A DNA stretch of 64,000 bases from Gerris lacustris (taxonomy: Eukaryota > Arthropoda > Insecta > Hemiptera > Gerridae), in contig OX578280.1 in the NCBI GenBank assembly GCA_951217055.1, forward strand, positions 45,325,882 to 45,389,881, written 5' to 3'. Below are positions 43,099-55,254 of the stretch, in pieces (positions within the stretch are counted from its first letter, which is position 1; every line of letters begins with the position of its first letter). Position numbers and translations under genes: made by a program. The notes beneath the pieces were generated by a model that was given only the letters and a program-made list of their open reading frames with translations, did not search any database and was not told where the DNA came from.

Positions 43099-44654
43099 TT
43101 GGAAAAAATCATTCAAATTTGGTTAAAAGCTTCCATGCTCAACAATTCACAGACAAGAGTGATCAACCGCCTTTTGAAATACCACAAAAAATATGAAGAT
43201 TTAAAGAAAAGTGCATTGAAAAAAACAAATATACCAAGTTCCAATACTAATAAAATAAAACAATTTGTTGAAGATTCGCATAAATTATTCTGCATAAGTG
43301 CCTGCGAATGTAAGGATTTTTCCCTTTGCACGTGTGCTGGATAAAAAAAAGTTCCACAAAACGAGCGTGATTTTTTGATTGATTAAAGAACAACAAGAAA
43401 TATGGTGATTGGAAAAATTGACGTTAAGATTTCAGATCAATTAAGGGGAAGAACCTTGCGAAATAAAAGAGATCACTCAGCCACAAGAGAGAGAGAGACT
43501 AAAAAAAATATTACTGACGCCGAAACACTATCTTCTTCGTTCGATACTCCAGCCAGTACCACTGATTTTGAGTTTGAGATCAGTTGCTCGCCACAAAGGA
43601 TTTTTTCTGAGACACCTACTTCTCAAATGAGGATATTTCTTCCAACTTTAGCAGAAGTAGCCGTAAGAACAGGAGTTTCAAAAAGAGCGGCAGCGGTGAT
43701 AACCTCTGGGGCCCTAAATGACGCTGGAGTTTTACAACCAGACAGTTCTTGTAGTGTCATTGATCACAGCAAAATTCGTAGAGAGAAACAACTGAAGTGT
43801 AAAGAAATTAAGAAACTAGAAGAAACAAATGATATTGTGTTATTAGGTTTATACTTTGATGGTAGGAGGGATGACATGGTTAAAGTGTCAATCAAAAAAG
43901 GCGGAAAGCTATATAAAGTGAAAGGAAAACATGTCGTGCTCATACGAGAACCAGGCTCGAGTTACCTTGATTTTGTTTCACCGATAAGAGGAAATGCTGA
44001 AAGTTTGGATTCCTCAATTTTTACCTGCCTCAAAGAAAAAAAATATAGATACCTCTAATTTAATGGTACTGGGCTGTGATGGGACCAACTTGAACACAGG
44101 CATTAGAAGAGGAGTGATAAGACTTGTCGAGTGCCGACTTGGACGACCTCTTCAGTGGTCTATATGCTAGTTGCATGCCAATGAATTACCACCACGTCAT
44201 CTAGTGGAACATTTAGATGGCAAAACTAAAGGTCCATACTCCTTTTCCGGACCTATTGGATCAGAACTTTTGCAATGCGAAACCATGGAAGTAGTCGACT
44301 TTGAGGCAGTCGACTGATGAGAATATTGAAATACGAAAGGACGGATGGAAGAGAATCTTCACTGCGAGAAGTAACCGTGTTGAAAATAAAGAAGCAACAG
44401 CTTTTACAGTTCCAAAAAATAATTTTGACGTTACGAGTTATGTTGAAATAATAGACTGGAGCTCAATAAAAGTGACGGAACCTCCACTAACAAAACTGAT
44501 TTCCACAGCAGAGATCATGGCAGCAGTTTCAGATGGTTGGAAGCCTCAAATTGACTTAAAATATCCCTGTCATACTCAGGCCGTTGAACGCTGTTTGAAA
44601 TTAGTCAAAGAAGCCTCCACTTCAGTTCATAAAGCAGGGGATCGTCATTTTTAA
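43099..44654 (+). pseudogene. transposase-like gene, unassigned family, broken
   Basis: Three open pieces on one strand. Piece 1 (frame of 43099) ends with a cysteine cluster, CISACECKDFSLCTC, then TAA (43342); the same frame continues with conserved-looking VPQNERDFLID, TAA (43384), then MVIGKIDVKISDQLRGRTLR and 218 codons including LPTLAEVAVRTGVSKRAAA, GLYFDGRRDD and VVLIREPGSSYLDFVSP. At the A8 tract (44036-44043) it shifts +1 into GCDGTNLNTG, GRPLQWSIC, TAG (44168), LHANELPPRHL and FSGPIGSELL. A second break near 44300 joins to VEIIDWSSIKVTEPPL and PCHTQAVERCLKLVKEAS, ending at 44654. DGTN may hold a catalytic Asp. From memory the order matches unnamed predicted proteins in invertebrates, with a segment of over 100 residues missing here. 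Confidence 0.75.
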
Positions 44655-45007
44655 ATTATTCAAACCCAAATAAATAGAAATAAAATACCAAGATTCAAAA
44701 GTAAAAAAGATTTTAACGCATAGATAAATTGAATATAAAAAAATATTATGTTTGTTAATAGTTTTGTATAGTATATAATAGTTAGGTTTTTTTTTAAATT
44801 AAATGATATTTATATATGACAAGTGTCAAATTTTTAAAATTTAAAAAAGGGGGGAGAGGGGTCTATAGGAGCTCGAATGCAGCCACTTCCACGTGGTGAG
44901 CTCTGGTAATTATTTTTGATTCTATAATGGTTAAATTAAAAAAATAAGCTAAGAGCTTATTTAAGCTGGAAAAAATGTTTAAATTTTATAGTTTTCAAGC
45001 TGTCATT

Positions 45008-45332
45008 TATATATGTCATATGTTATAATAAAAAATATTGAAGTTGCGTAATATGTTAAGGGTTTTTATTATACAATAAGCATTGTAGATTACGAAAATA
45101 TTCATTAAATGTATATTAAAAGTAGCTTAGCACGCAAAAATGTCGAAAAACCCTGTTAAATCTGCGATTTTTCCAAATTTCGAAAATTCCCAAACTTCAA
45201 CCCCCCCTCGGGAGACCTAAGTGAAGTCCGATTTGGCTCAAATTTTTTCCTCGGGACTTTCTTCCAATATGGCAAGTTTCTGGAGGGGCGTTTTTTGAAT
45301 TTTCAAAAATTTTGTTTTTTCGACCCACCCTA
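45008..45332 (-). repeat. right terminal inverted repeat
   Basis: Mirror of the left repeat with roughly ten to fifteen differences over 325 bases, ending CGACCCACCCTA. Confidence 0.85.
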
Positions 45333-45344
45333 TTGCACATGCCC

Positions 45345-45810
45345 GTGACGTTGCGTTGCCGTGGACAGTTCCCTACTTAGTTGGAATATACCTTTACCTT
45401 ATAATAATTAAAATAGTAGACAGGTTATCACAATAACAAAAATATTTAAATTAAGAGTAATAAATCATTTTTGAAAATCAATATTGTATGATTCTTATTA
45501 CATTTCTTATTAAGATGATTTTTTTATTTATTTTTTTTTTATTTCAAATATTTTATTGTGTCCAGGTACTTTGGAGGCATCCACTGTTGATAAATATCAC
45601 GATATTTTAAGTCTTCTATAATTAATTTAGGAATCTAAACGCCAAATTGACTAACGTGCTTACAATATAATTCTGAAAAGTAACATAAATCGGAGAAGTC
45701 GACCTTAACGGAACTCGCCTGAAACTTATAGGTTGGTTCTAAACACAGTTATATTATATTAGTTGATTATTACATATTGGTAGTTTGGATCCCAGAAGAG
45801 TGAGACATTT
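45345..45810. other. AT-rich, nothing recognised
   Basis: TTTTATTGTGTCCAG at about 45552-45566 looks like a splice acceptor, but the following frame closes quickly. No gene supported. Confidence 0.35.
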
Positions 45811-45811
45811 T

Positions 45812-46085
45812 AAAAGATTTATTTAACTTGCAATGTATGTGTATGTTCGGCGTTCGGGTGAAATCTTGCAACTGAATTTTAAAGCAGTTATCCTCAACCG
45901 ATTGCATTGAAATTTTGCATACAAGTTAAGTTTGGATGACAATGCAGGGTTAGCTAAGTGACGTCATTCAAAATCCAATATGGTGGGCAGCCCAAGATGG
46001 TGGACTAATTATTTTATTAGCATGCCCATAATATGGGTATCAAATGAAAGGGTTTGGTGAGAAGAATACGAATAAAAGCTTGTAT
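45812..46085 (+). repeat. family C repeat, second copy
   Basis: Matches 2688-2975 throughout; ends AATAAAAGCTTGTATTT, the inverse of its start. Confidence 0.65.
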
Positions 46086-46089
46086 TTAA

Positions 46090-47319
46090 ATTTTTATTTT
46101 AAGAAATCAACTTATTTCACCCTAATATTCATATCGAATAGATTAGTAAAGTTGACGAAACCCTGTACTAAATAAGTTCTGTTGATCGGAACGAAATATT
46201 AACAATATGGGGTCTACACAGTCTTTATAAATTAAGTTATTTACCAAATGAATAATATGTTTTAACTGACTTAATTTCAAAATTCGATGTTTTTTCTATT
46301 CTTTTATGTTTCTAGTGTCGAACCGCAAAATGTCTGTGTGAATAGTAGTATAGCGTATGTGCTAGCTATTCTTTTGCCGGAGATCCTGAGAATTAAATTT
46401 TAATCTGAGACAAAAATGCCTTAGAAAATAATAATTATCGTATTAAATTAAACCAGGAAAAGATAAACAATTACCTGTAATACGTTTATTATTTAACACA
46501 ATATCAATTATTTTGTTCAACCTTTAATAGCAATTAAATGTTTTTTCCTAGAATTGATGTTGTTGACAGTCGGACTTAAGAAGCTTATAAATGAAACCAC
46601 AATATTATTTATTGTGAGAGGATTTTATTATATTTTAATTACTCGCTCAAATATAATTGCCAATGCACGATAACACTTTGTCACTTTTATTTCTTATCAC
46701 GACATAAGTAAAACTACGTCATGACCGAGTAATAAGTTCATTAAGATATGAAAAGTAATATATTTCATGCTTAATTATGGTTGACATTATGACAATTAAT
46801 GAAACATGAAAAACACATAATAACAAGAGGCATATTTGTGCAATTTCTAAAAAAAAAAACAAAAAAAAACTGACAAAAAATAAGTTGTTAGTTAGGAAAA
46901 TAATTGGTAATTATTAGAAGACATTCTTCATGCCTTTTTTTGCAAAGTTCTAATTTGACCTAATTATGGTTACAAAGAACGTATTAGTATCCAATTATTA
47001 TTAATTGAAGGTACTTAATGAATTTATTATTTGATTTTTTTCTTCTCAATTAAGGGGAAGGTCGATATTCTTTTGAAGCATTTGGTTCTTTGATGTTGTT
47101 TTTTTTTCTCTATACCCATCCAGGTATAGATAGGAGTTAAAACTGGGCAGACATAGTTAGCATCCAAAGAATTTTACTCGCAAGTCCGTTGAACTAATCT
47201 GGTTTGATTCTTTTGTCAAGGTAGAAGGAATTTGAATACCATTTTCCATTGATACCACGATCTTAATAGCAAAAGTATTGAATTATTTTACGTTTATTCT
47301 CAGATTTTATTCTAAATTT

Positions 47320-47320
<1 letters not shown>
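46090..47320. other. AT-rich, nothing recognised
   Basis: No gene, RNA or repeat shared with the rest of the window was seen. Confidence 0.45.

Positions 47321-47323
<3 letters not shown>

Positions 47324-47411
<88 letters not shown>
47324..47411. repeat. (TA)44 microsatellite
   Basis: Perfect TA run; opposing Tyr/Ile ORFs over it are artefacts. Directly followed by a decayed fragment (47415-47490) of the repeat at 26150-26240. Confidence 0.95.
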
Positions 47412-47413
<2 letters not shown>

Positions 47414-47414
47414 A

Positions 47415-47730
47415 TCCTCGAAGCGACGTTGAAGAAATGAATTTTAGCTCTACATTTAGGGCCACTACACCCCAAAGGCTCTGAAAAAAATGCTTGCATA
47501 CAAGTCTGCAAGACAGTGAGAAATTTTCATGTAACGCATTTTGGTGTCGTTTTTTGGTAACGCCTTGCAGGGGGAAGGCTACCTATTGCGTCCGTGCTAC
47601 CTCCTGCATCTTCCTATCTCCTGTTACGTTTGTAACGTTTTTTGGTGTCTTTTTTTGTAACGATTCTAGAGTTTATGTGCCAAAGTCAAAACATGAAAAT
47701 GTCAAAAACCATGAGATTTAGCAGAAAATC
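47415..47730. other. repeat fragment and short duplication
   Basis: TTTTGGTGTCGTTTTTTGGTAACG (47550s) recurs in part as TTTTTTGGTGTCTTTTTTTG TAACG (47640s). The 75-codon ORF has no motif. Confidence 0.35.
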
Positions 47731-47734
47731 GTAT

Positions 47735-47945
47735 GAGCCCGTCTAATCGTGCCTTAAGGTGCTTAAGGCAGTTGTCCCGTCTGCTCTATGAATGTTGATC
47801 TATGAATCTTGGGCGGAATAAGATCATGGGTTCGATTCCACGTCTTAGTGCTCTGATTTACATGGCTAACTAATATTTAATCGCACTATACCCACTTCGG
47901 TGATACAGGTGTGTGTTTTCATCACCTAGATTACCGGTAAAATTG
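47735..47945 (+). mobile_element. second tRNA-like SINE candidate
   Basis: CATGGGTTCGATTCCACGTC (47825-47844) is a near-perfect B box in a tRNA-like T-arm context, preceded by a possible A-box region GTGCCTTAAGGTGCTTAAGG about 75 bases upstream. A tRNA-unrelated body with 'CGGTGATACAGGTGTGTGT' follows. It differs from the SINE at 14971. The A box is not convincing. Confidence 0.35.
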
Positions 47946-47949
47946 TTTA

Positions 47950-48885
47950 GTTACTATTAATATTATTAGCTGAAAATCTGAAGCGTCTTGTAAACAATAA
48001 CTTGTTTTGAACGCTTTTTAAATATGTTCAGTTATAAAATGATTAAATTATATTTTATGTGATTTAAATTCAGTATGACTGTGTTTGAAAATAATTAGTT
48101 CAATTTTTGTCAAACCGATTATTTTATAACACCTTGCAGTTTCTCAATTTTCTTATAATATATTCAATGAGTAGTTCTCTCGAGCTGCGAGGAAACTGAA
48201 CGGAGGAAGAGCACGAAGGTTCTTAAATCACAACTGGCCGGCGTTATGAAAAACTCCAGTTATTAAAACTGGCGTTGCCTTAGCAACATGAATAATCATA
48301 TTTACGAGCTATTTGTAATAAGAGCCAAAAGTCAGCTGGCCCAATAACCTCTTTTTCCCGGAAAAATATCTGAATTTTAATATCCTTAAATAATAAACAT
48401 TCTCAGAGGTTAACAGTTAACCAATATTCGAGTTCTAAAGTTCAGTTATTACACTGTGGTCTGTGTTGAAAACCTTATCAATGTTATCTAACTAGATATC
48501 ACGGATCTGATAACTCGAGGCTGTTGTGCTTAACAAGTATATTATACAAGTTTAGAAGTAAACTAATAACTAATTACTTGTGAAAGCTAGACCCTTCCTC
48601 TGTACTTAGACTATAATCACTCTGTGATACTTTTGGATTAACTCAGACCACAACTTAGCCTTCCGGGCAGCTAACAGACTTACCCACGCGTCCACATCTT
48701 ACAATGCTCCATCAAAGATTATTGTATAAAGTTAGTAAGTTCTAACAACTAATACTAAAAACAGAATTCAATACTTTTAGTAGCTAAAGATATTTACTCA
48801 AATTATGCGGTCATTAACCATTCGGTTCTAATATATCTCTAAACTCTAGTTTTTTAATCTTTATGATAAAATAATAAATAAAAAT
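47950..48885. other. non-coding, nothing recognised
   Basis: Mixed AT-rich DNA with a slightly GC-rich patch (48175-48300). No gene found. Confidence 0.4.
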
Positions 48886-48889
48886 GATT

Positions 48890-49150
48890 ATGATTTTTAA
48901 TTTCTCTTCCACGTAGTATATAACATGGATTCACGTGTTTTAGGATCCCCTGACTCAAAATAGTGGTTTGTAAAAAATGTCTATCTCTAGTCTTTGCTGA
49001 AGTGTGGGGACTAAACTACATTGGACAGATTTCGATTAAATTTTACATATATTTTAGAAGAATCATATGAAATTAAGAAACTAGTTTTAGCTCTACATTT
49101 AGTAGTCAAAAATACTTAAATCTGCTTTAAAACTTTTTCTTAAAATCGAT
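48890..49150 (+). repeat. decayed copy of the repeat adjoining family B
   Basis: CACGTGTTTTAGGATCCCCT, ACTACATTGGACAGATTTCG and ATTAAGAAACTAGTTTTAGC align in order with 26048-26210. Confidence 0.5.
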
Positions 49151-51478
49151 GTAAAATTCAAATTTAACAAAAGAAGTTTTGTTTTCATGAAAAATATAGT
49201 TTTTAAGATATTAATTACAATTAATTTAATTTTCTGAATATTGAAGAGAAAATTGAAACAATTCTTGAACACTTTTTAAATATCTTTAATAATAACTTAA
49301 TAATTACTTATAATTAAGGGATTCCAATTCAGTATCACTGAGTATATTATCCTTTACATTACTAAAATCTGTCATTCAAAATAACTTTTATTTATCAACT
49401 ATCAGACATACAGTCACGTATTATTTATCATTACATCGATTAACTTAGGCTTACAGTCACGCATCATCTAAAGTTATCTCACATTTTAAAAAGTTGATGC
49501 AGTCTATGACTTAGGTATTTATTTATTTTTTTTTTTTTTTTAATTTTCATAAACTATAGGGTAATTTAGCATACACAAATATGTTTTATTATTTGCATTT
49601 TTTACTTTAATTTATAAAATAAGAACCCTTTTTCCTTAATTACAAGTTGGCGAAATGACGGTCACCCTGGTTTTACCTGGTGTAATTATGTGAAGGAAAA
49701 ATAACCGAGGAATTCAAGTAAAAGTGGTTTTATTGAATTTGTGACGAAAGCCGGCCTAATAATTAATCATAAAATTGCATCTGCTTATATCAGTAATTTT
49801 AATTATGTTTAATGAACTCTTCTTATTATACCTACTAAGAACATTGTGAATGGAATTTAAGTTACAAATAAATTTCCCTAATATAACCTATATTCTCCCG
49901 CGTTCCTCTGTATAGTTTTTTTATGGAGTCAAAGAAATTGTTTTTTTTGGCTTATGTCGCTTTCCACGTCTGAATGTTTTCCTCTATCATGTTAAGATTA
50001 TCATAAAGATAAGAAATTACTTAACTTTTAGAAAACGTTACGAACTTGATAAGAGACCGGAAAGAAACATTTTCTAAACTTTCTTACCCAGAAAATGAAG
50101 AAGAAAGAGTGGGGAGTATAGTTGGAATTTATATTGAGATTTCTTAACCCTCATCTCTTCAGAGTTAATGTCTTAAAGGAAATACGAAATCTGGTAAAGT
50201 TTTTAATCAAAAACATTTACACACACACACACACATATATATGTATATATAAATATATATGTATGTATTTGGATCTGGATCTCCAAATAATCGTGGTTAA
50301 AGTAAATTTAATATAAGAAATAATTATAAAGCAATAATTATTTCTATAATATACTTAATTGAAAAGTAAGGATGAAATGGTATTGTATCATAACTGCTAT
50401 TAATTACCAGTTGGGTTTGGTGAGTAAGGTCCTGTTTGATGACGAAATATTATAATTCTTAATTCTGCAATGATATAAAAGGTAATTAACAAAAAATAAA
50501 GTGCATTCAAAATTGTGTTGATGTGGGATTAACTTATAAAAATTAGTATTAAGTATAAGATTTCAGCTTTACAGAATTTCATTTGTAAATGTTTTTTACG
50601 TTAAATTTATGAATTAAAAAAATGTATTTCGTTCAAAAAAGGAAAGGAAACAGAGCATAAATAGCCAATTTATGTTTGCAACAAAATTACTTTAATATGA
50701 TTAACACAAAAAATTGGACATTAATTTGTTAAAACATCGTTGTATACTTTAGACTAACTTAAACATATAATCCTTAAAATTTAATTTTGTTTTCATACAC
50801 CGCTTTATCAGCACGAGGGTCATTAGCTCTTATAATTATTACTACTTACTTAAAATATAATTATTTAAGTTTGTATCCAAAATTTTATCATAGTTAAAAT
50901 TTTATATTTAGATAAAAAAATAAAATATTAAAAAAAAAAAAATGTAGAGGAACTTTAAAATTTTAATTAATACGGACTAAATGAGTATCTAATAGTTAAA
51001 TATATTTACAGCAGGGCGTCACTTATATTAAGTAACTGGATTTCTGTTCTTCGCCATGGAGTTTGTTATTTTTTAATTTGATATGAAAAAATAAATTTAT
51101 TTTGCTAATCGAAGTGCCACACTCACGGATTGAATATAATTATCCTAATTAGTAATTGATTCTAACCATTGGACACGAAGAGAAATGAAACGGCAGCTAC
51201 AGTTCTCTAACTACTGAGCGATAACGTCAGTTGAAATTGAAGCCATTATTACTTACACAGACAGATCTGATTCAAGCCCCAGAGATGTGAGACTTGTTTC
51301 GCACTGATGATCTCATCCATTAGATGTTCAAAATGGCTGACTAAGTATACGATGCTAACTACTTGTAGCGCATTTAAGGCAAAATTAAAACAACAGAATT
51401 TTATTTAATTTATAATTATGTATTCACAATAATGATATAAAATAAATATGTATTGAATATTGAGAAAATAGACTATTA
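49151..51478. other. long AT-rich stretch, no gene
   Basis: Holds a T17 tract (about 49525-49541), a short (AC)n then (AT)n microsatellite (50217-50262), and at 51030-51085 a segment resembling 29592-29645. ORFs at 50122 and elsewhere are low-complexity. Nothing else recognised. Confidence 0.4.
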
Positions 51479-52405
51479 CCGTGGTTCCTAACCTGTGGGT
51501 CGCGAACCTTAGTCGTTAAAATATACGTCCAAGCTTGGTTGGAAAGAGTAGCATATCTAGCAGATATATTAGAACAGCAAAATACCTAATGTAACCTAAT
51601 GCTTTACCTAAATACATACCTAAATACCTAATGCTTAACCTGAAACTTCAAGGAAAGGAAACCTCAGAGCATTTTTATCCAAGCTGCAAACCTGGCGAAG
51701 AAAAATAAATCTTTGAAACATTGCCATGTTTGAGAAACTCTGCAGTGTTATAGTTGAATCTGAAGGTGAAATAGATGATAATTCGAAAGAGGAGATTACT
51801 GAACATTTGGAATCCCTTAAAAACGAACTCTAACGTTACTTCCTTGAGCTGAAAGAAGATGAAAATACATTAACACGAAATCCACTCTATGCTTTCATTG
51901 ATGCATACAATATTCCTGATAAGATACAAAATAAATTTTTGGATTTGCGAAATGATTCCTTGGCACATAACTTGTTTAACGAAAAATCGCTCACACAATT
52001 CTGGGATGGTATGCATCATTCATTCATACCCATAAGTGGCGATGCTAGCATTTCGAGTTTTAGTGCCATTTGTGTCTAGATATCTCTGCGAGAGGGGATT
52101 TTTAACTCTTCTTCGTTTAAAAACAAAAGAAAGAAATAAATTAAATGTTGAGAATGATATGAGGTTAGCGTTAACAAAAACTCACCCACAAATTTTAAGG
52201 CTGGTAAATAAAATGCAATATTAACCATCACATTAAATTAATTATTTGACATTATTTTATATACATTTATAAAATTTAAAATACTATTATACTAAAAAAC
52301 GATTTTCTTTAAAAAAAAAAAAAATTAAATTACCTATTAAAAATGCCTTTTTAAATTGTATTAGGGTTGCAGGTCACTTGGCTTTTATAAAAGGGGGGGG
52401 GGGGG
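51479..52405 (+). mobile_element. hAT element remnant (ZBED5/SCAND3-like)
   Basis: The left side at 51479 reads CGTGGTTCCTAACCTGTGGG then TCGCGAACC, like the CAGTGGTTCCCAACCTGTGG ends of Charlie/Buster-type hAT elements. A decayed transposase C-terminal half follows, and the right side shows GGGTTGCAGGTCACTTGGC and a G13 tract (52393-52405). The exact right end and a TSD were not found. Confidence 0.55.
51634..52224 (+). pseudogene. hAT transposase pseudogene, ZBED5/SCAND3-like
   Basis: LNLKLQGKE (51634) is the start of a block well conserved in vertebrate and invertebrate ZBED5/SCAND3-type hAT proteins. After a frame change, AFLSKLQTWRRKI, FEKLCSV and RYFLELKEDE follow in the expected order, with stops inside (about 51714 and 51831). 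A last +1 shift near 52036-52077 leads to PFVSRYLCERGFLTLLRLKT and NVENDMRLALTKTHPQI, the C-terminal dimerisation region. Stop at 52222-52224. The N-terminal BED finger and RNase H-like core are absent. At least three breaks rule out function. Confidence 0.75.
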
Positions 52406-52489
52406 AAGTACTGACATTTTTTAAAAATAAATATAATATATTTCTTACTTGCTCGTCTATTATACCTGAGTAAGATTTGATAATGCTTA

Positions 52490-53020
52490 TTGTCTTAGAA
52501 ATTTGGAATTTCTTGGACAAAAATCCGTTTGAGACATCAGGGAAAATTTTCAGTTTTCATTTGGTCTGCCTATCGACGTTTTTGCGCACTAAAATATTTT
52601 AAAAATTTTGGATGGTAGGTCATACCATACTGGTAGGTCCATTGTTGGTCCCATATTAATTTGTACCTTTTGCTAGCCTATAAGTTTCTCTTCTACATGC
52701 ACACAAACTTACTTTTATGAACAACTATATCTTAAAAATTAGTCATCCACGATTACTAAGAAATTTGGGTGGGTTCATTGAAAGTAGCCCATAGATGGTT
52801 CAATATTAATTTCATCCCTCTGTGAACATAACCTATAGCTAAATTGATACTTTTATTCACGTAAAAATAAAAAAACAAAAAACAATTTTGACATATTTAA
52901 ATTAAAAAAAAGGGAGTATTAAACAAATTAAACAATAGTAGATTGTAAAAGCATAACCATCATTAAAGTATGCGAGGAAGCTATGTGCCACACTAATTGG
53001 CAGACTAATTTTTCAAGGAG
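52490..53020 (+). repeat. family A dispersed repeat, near full length
   Basis: Contains CATCGACGTTTTTGCGCACT, GGTAGGTCCATTGTTGGTCC, TTCTACATGCACACAAAC, GAAAGTAGCCCATAGATGG and GAGGAAGCTATGTGCCACAC in order; the reference-like copy for this family within the window. Confidence 0.65.
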
Positions 53021-53024
53021 CCAA

Positions 53025-53763
53025 AATTATTAATTTATAAAATAGAATTTAGTAGGCCAGTCTACGAGGCTGTTAAAATAAATCGATCTTTACAAAAAAA
53101 AACCTTTTCAATACCCAGGTGCTAACAAGAATTGTGTGTTTTTCCTTTTTGTAAGTAAAAAACAGAAAAAAACAACGAGATATCCAATAGAGTTCGTGTC
53201 CTATCTTCTTTAACATGTAATTCTGTGAGGTTTTCAGAAACAGGAAAAAATAGAATGCTTGTACCAAAAAAGTACGTTACACATCGGGATAATTTACGTC
53301 TGAGTTGTTTAGCAGATACGATGTTGTCGCTCTCTATTTAGATGATATTTTTTATCATGTTTCGATAGAGTTTTCCTCCTGGTATAGAGTGCGCAAGTGT
53401 CGCGATGGAGAGGAAAACTCACCAGAGGCTACATTATGAGCCCAAAACTTGTGCTTTTCCACAATCATTTTATCACTTGGGCTCGTCGCCTGAGTGGGTT
53501 TTCCAATTTAATCCTTAGCCTTCCAACGTCACAGCATATAATACAAGCAGTCAAGTTTGAACTTAACTTGTATTATCACGTGTTTATTAATAATAACCCT
53601 TATAAGACATATTTTGAAACTTTACACGACCTTTCAACTGTATATAAGCATCAAAGGGAGTAGTAAATAAGATATTCTAAATAATTTGCCTATACTCTAT
53701 AGTATGTCAAAGACTTATGGAGTCTTAATACGGAATTATGGAATCGTTTTTGTATAGACAAAA

Positions 53764-53766
<3 letters not shown>
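53025..53766. other. non-coding, one unassigned ORF
   Basis: The 88-codon plus-strand frame at 53397-53663 has a GTG at its start (first ATG 14 codons in) and no recognised motif. GTTTTCCTCC...GGAGAGGAAAAC (53370-53415) is a small inverted repeat. No gene supported. Confidence 0.3.

Positions 53767-53819
<53 letters not shown>
53767..53819. repeat. (TA)n microsatellite
   Basis: About 53 bases of alternating A and T. Confidence 0.9.
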
Positions 53820-53820
<1 letters not shown>

Positions 53821-53849
53821 CAGATTAAGTTTCTGCTCGTCAGCTCACC

Positions 53850-54482
53850 AGGGTCCGTAGCCAAAACAGTATTGTTTAAGTAGTAGGTACCTATTGATGG
53901 TGCTCTTTAAAATGCTAATAAGCCTACTTTGAACTATCCTAAGGCTCTAATATTCTCAAATCAAATAAAAAAATGTCTAATTAAGTATTTTTTGCCAGCG
54001 AACTGTACTAAATACATATTAATACATCGAAAAGAGCATAATTATTCAAAAACAACGAACTTTTCAAATGTGGGATCTTTACTTTTGGTCGATGAATGTT
54101 CAGGATTTTTTGCACTTTACAAAAGCGAGAAAGAGAGGGAGGAACACTTTTCACACCAACTTCAAACTCGCCTACTCTCGCCCTATTAAAGCTTATAACA
54201 AATTATTATATATTTTTGTAATCAGCTCGACGTACCCTTTCATATGATACCTCACATGGTCTCCAAAAAAAGTAAAAAACATTAACTCTTTTTTTTTTTG
54301 AAAAATAATTTTTCTAAGTCGCGATATTATTAAAATGTGTGGGTAGGTACTATACACATAATATGCCAAATTTTAAAGTGATCGGACAAAAGGTGCAGCC
54401 GTGGGAGCAGGCGACAGACGGACTATAAGACAGACTCACGCAGGAAAATATAAGGGTCCTTGTTTTGCTTACAAAAAAACTA
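53850..54482 (-). repeat. family D TIR repeat, copy 2
   Basis: Starts AGGGTCCGTAGCCAAAACAG and ends GGACC-like CCTTGTTTTGCTTAC, giving imperfect inverted ends. The body is the reverse complement of 4405-5072. The 86-codon ORF inside does not correspond to a shared frame in copy 1. Confidence 0.65.
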
Positions 54483-54484
54483 AA

Positions 54485-55252
54485 ATTAGATGTTCAAGTA
54501 AAGAGCTGCGGGCCTTATGGATTAGGTTAATCTCTAATGCGTGTAGTTATAGAATGATGTAGGAAGGTTAGCAAGGCAGCTACCCTAAAGCACTACCACT
54601 ACCCTCTATTCCACTTATCAATTATGGCATTCATCGCGATTAACTATTTTCTTAATTTAAATATTTATTAAACTACGCTGACTTTAATGATAGAGCCACG
54701 TGATGCCTAGTTATAAATAAAATTTCAAAATTAACAACGATTTTGTTTTATCACATCCATTCAATATTTTCACATTTAGATCAATTTTCACCATTTACGT
54801 AAAGGTAATTTGTTTATCTTTGTTTCCTAACTTTTCCAATAACAGTTTTTCCTGCTTTTAACTTTCTTAGTAACTAAATTGAATTTCTGGCAAGTAAGAC
54901 ACGGTTTAATAAAGTTCATTCAAATAGAAATTAAAGATCTAAGTTTCTTTACGGAGTTTGTTTATTTCTAATACAATTTGTAAGGTAATGGAAATAATTA
55001 AAATACATTTTCATTTAAGAAAAAAGCTATTTACTTTATAAAATGAAGTTATGTATCTGTAGAACAAAGATATTGTTCATTACGTAATAATTGTGTTAAA
55101 GTAGAACTTTACAGGCGAGTGCAATCACGTTGTTGTACGTTATCGCTCTGTACTTTATTCAAGGTCCTCGGTTGAAGTAAATGAATACCAATCGTGTGAA
55201 ACACGAATTCCCACCCATTTTCAGTAGGCATATTCAGTATGCTTGAAGAACA
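54485..55252. other. AT-rich, nothing recognised
   Basis: No repeat or gene found; direct flank of the mariner-type element. Confidence 0.4.
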
Positions 55253-55254
55253 TA

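Larger units (their letters stand above)
42743..45332 (+). mobile_element. DNA transposon with 325-bp TIRs and 8-bp TSD
   Basis: Terminal inverted repeats (42743-43068 and 45008-45332) begin TAGGGTGGGTCGAAAAAACA and are about 95% identical. They are flanked by the exact 8-bp duplication TTGCACAT (42735-42742 and 45333-45340). Between them lies a broken plus-strand transposase-like gene (43099-44654). An 8-bp TSD fits hAT and P elements, but the TAGGG terminus and the protein do not match either in an obvious way. The element is non-functional as it stands. It is the best-preserved DNA transposon of the window that I cannot place in a named superfamily. Confidence 0.88.
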
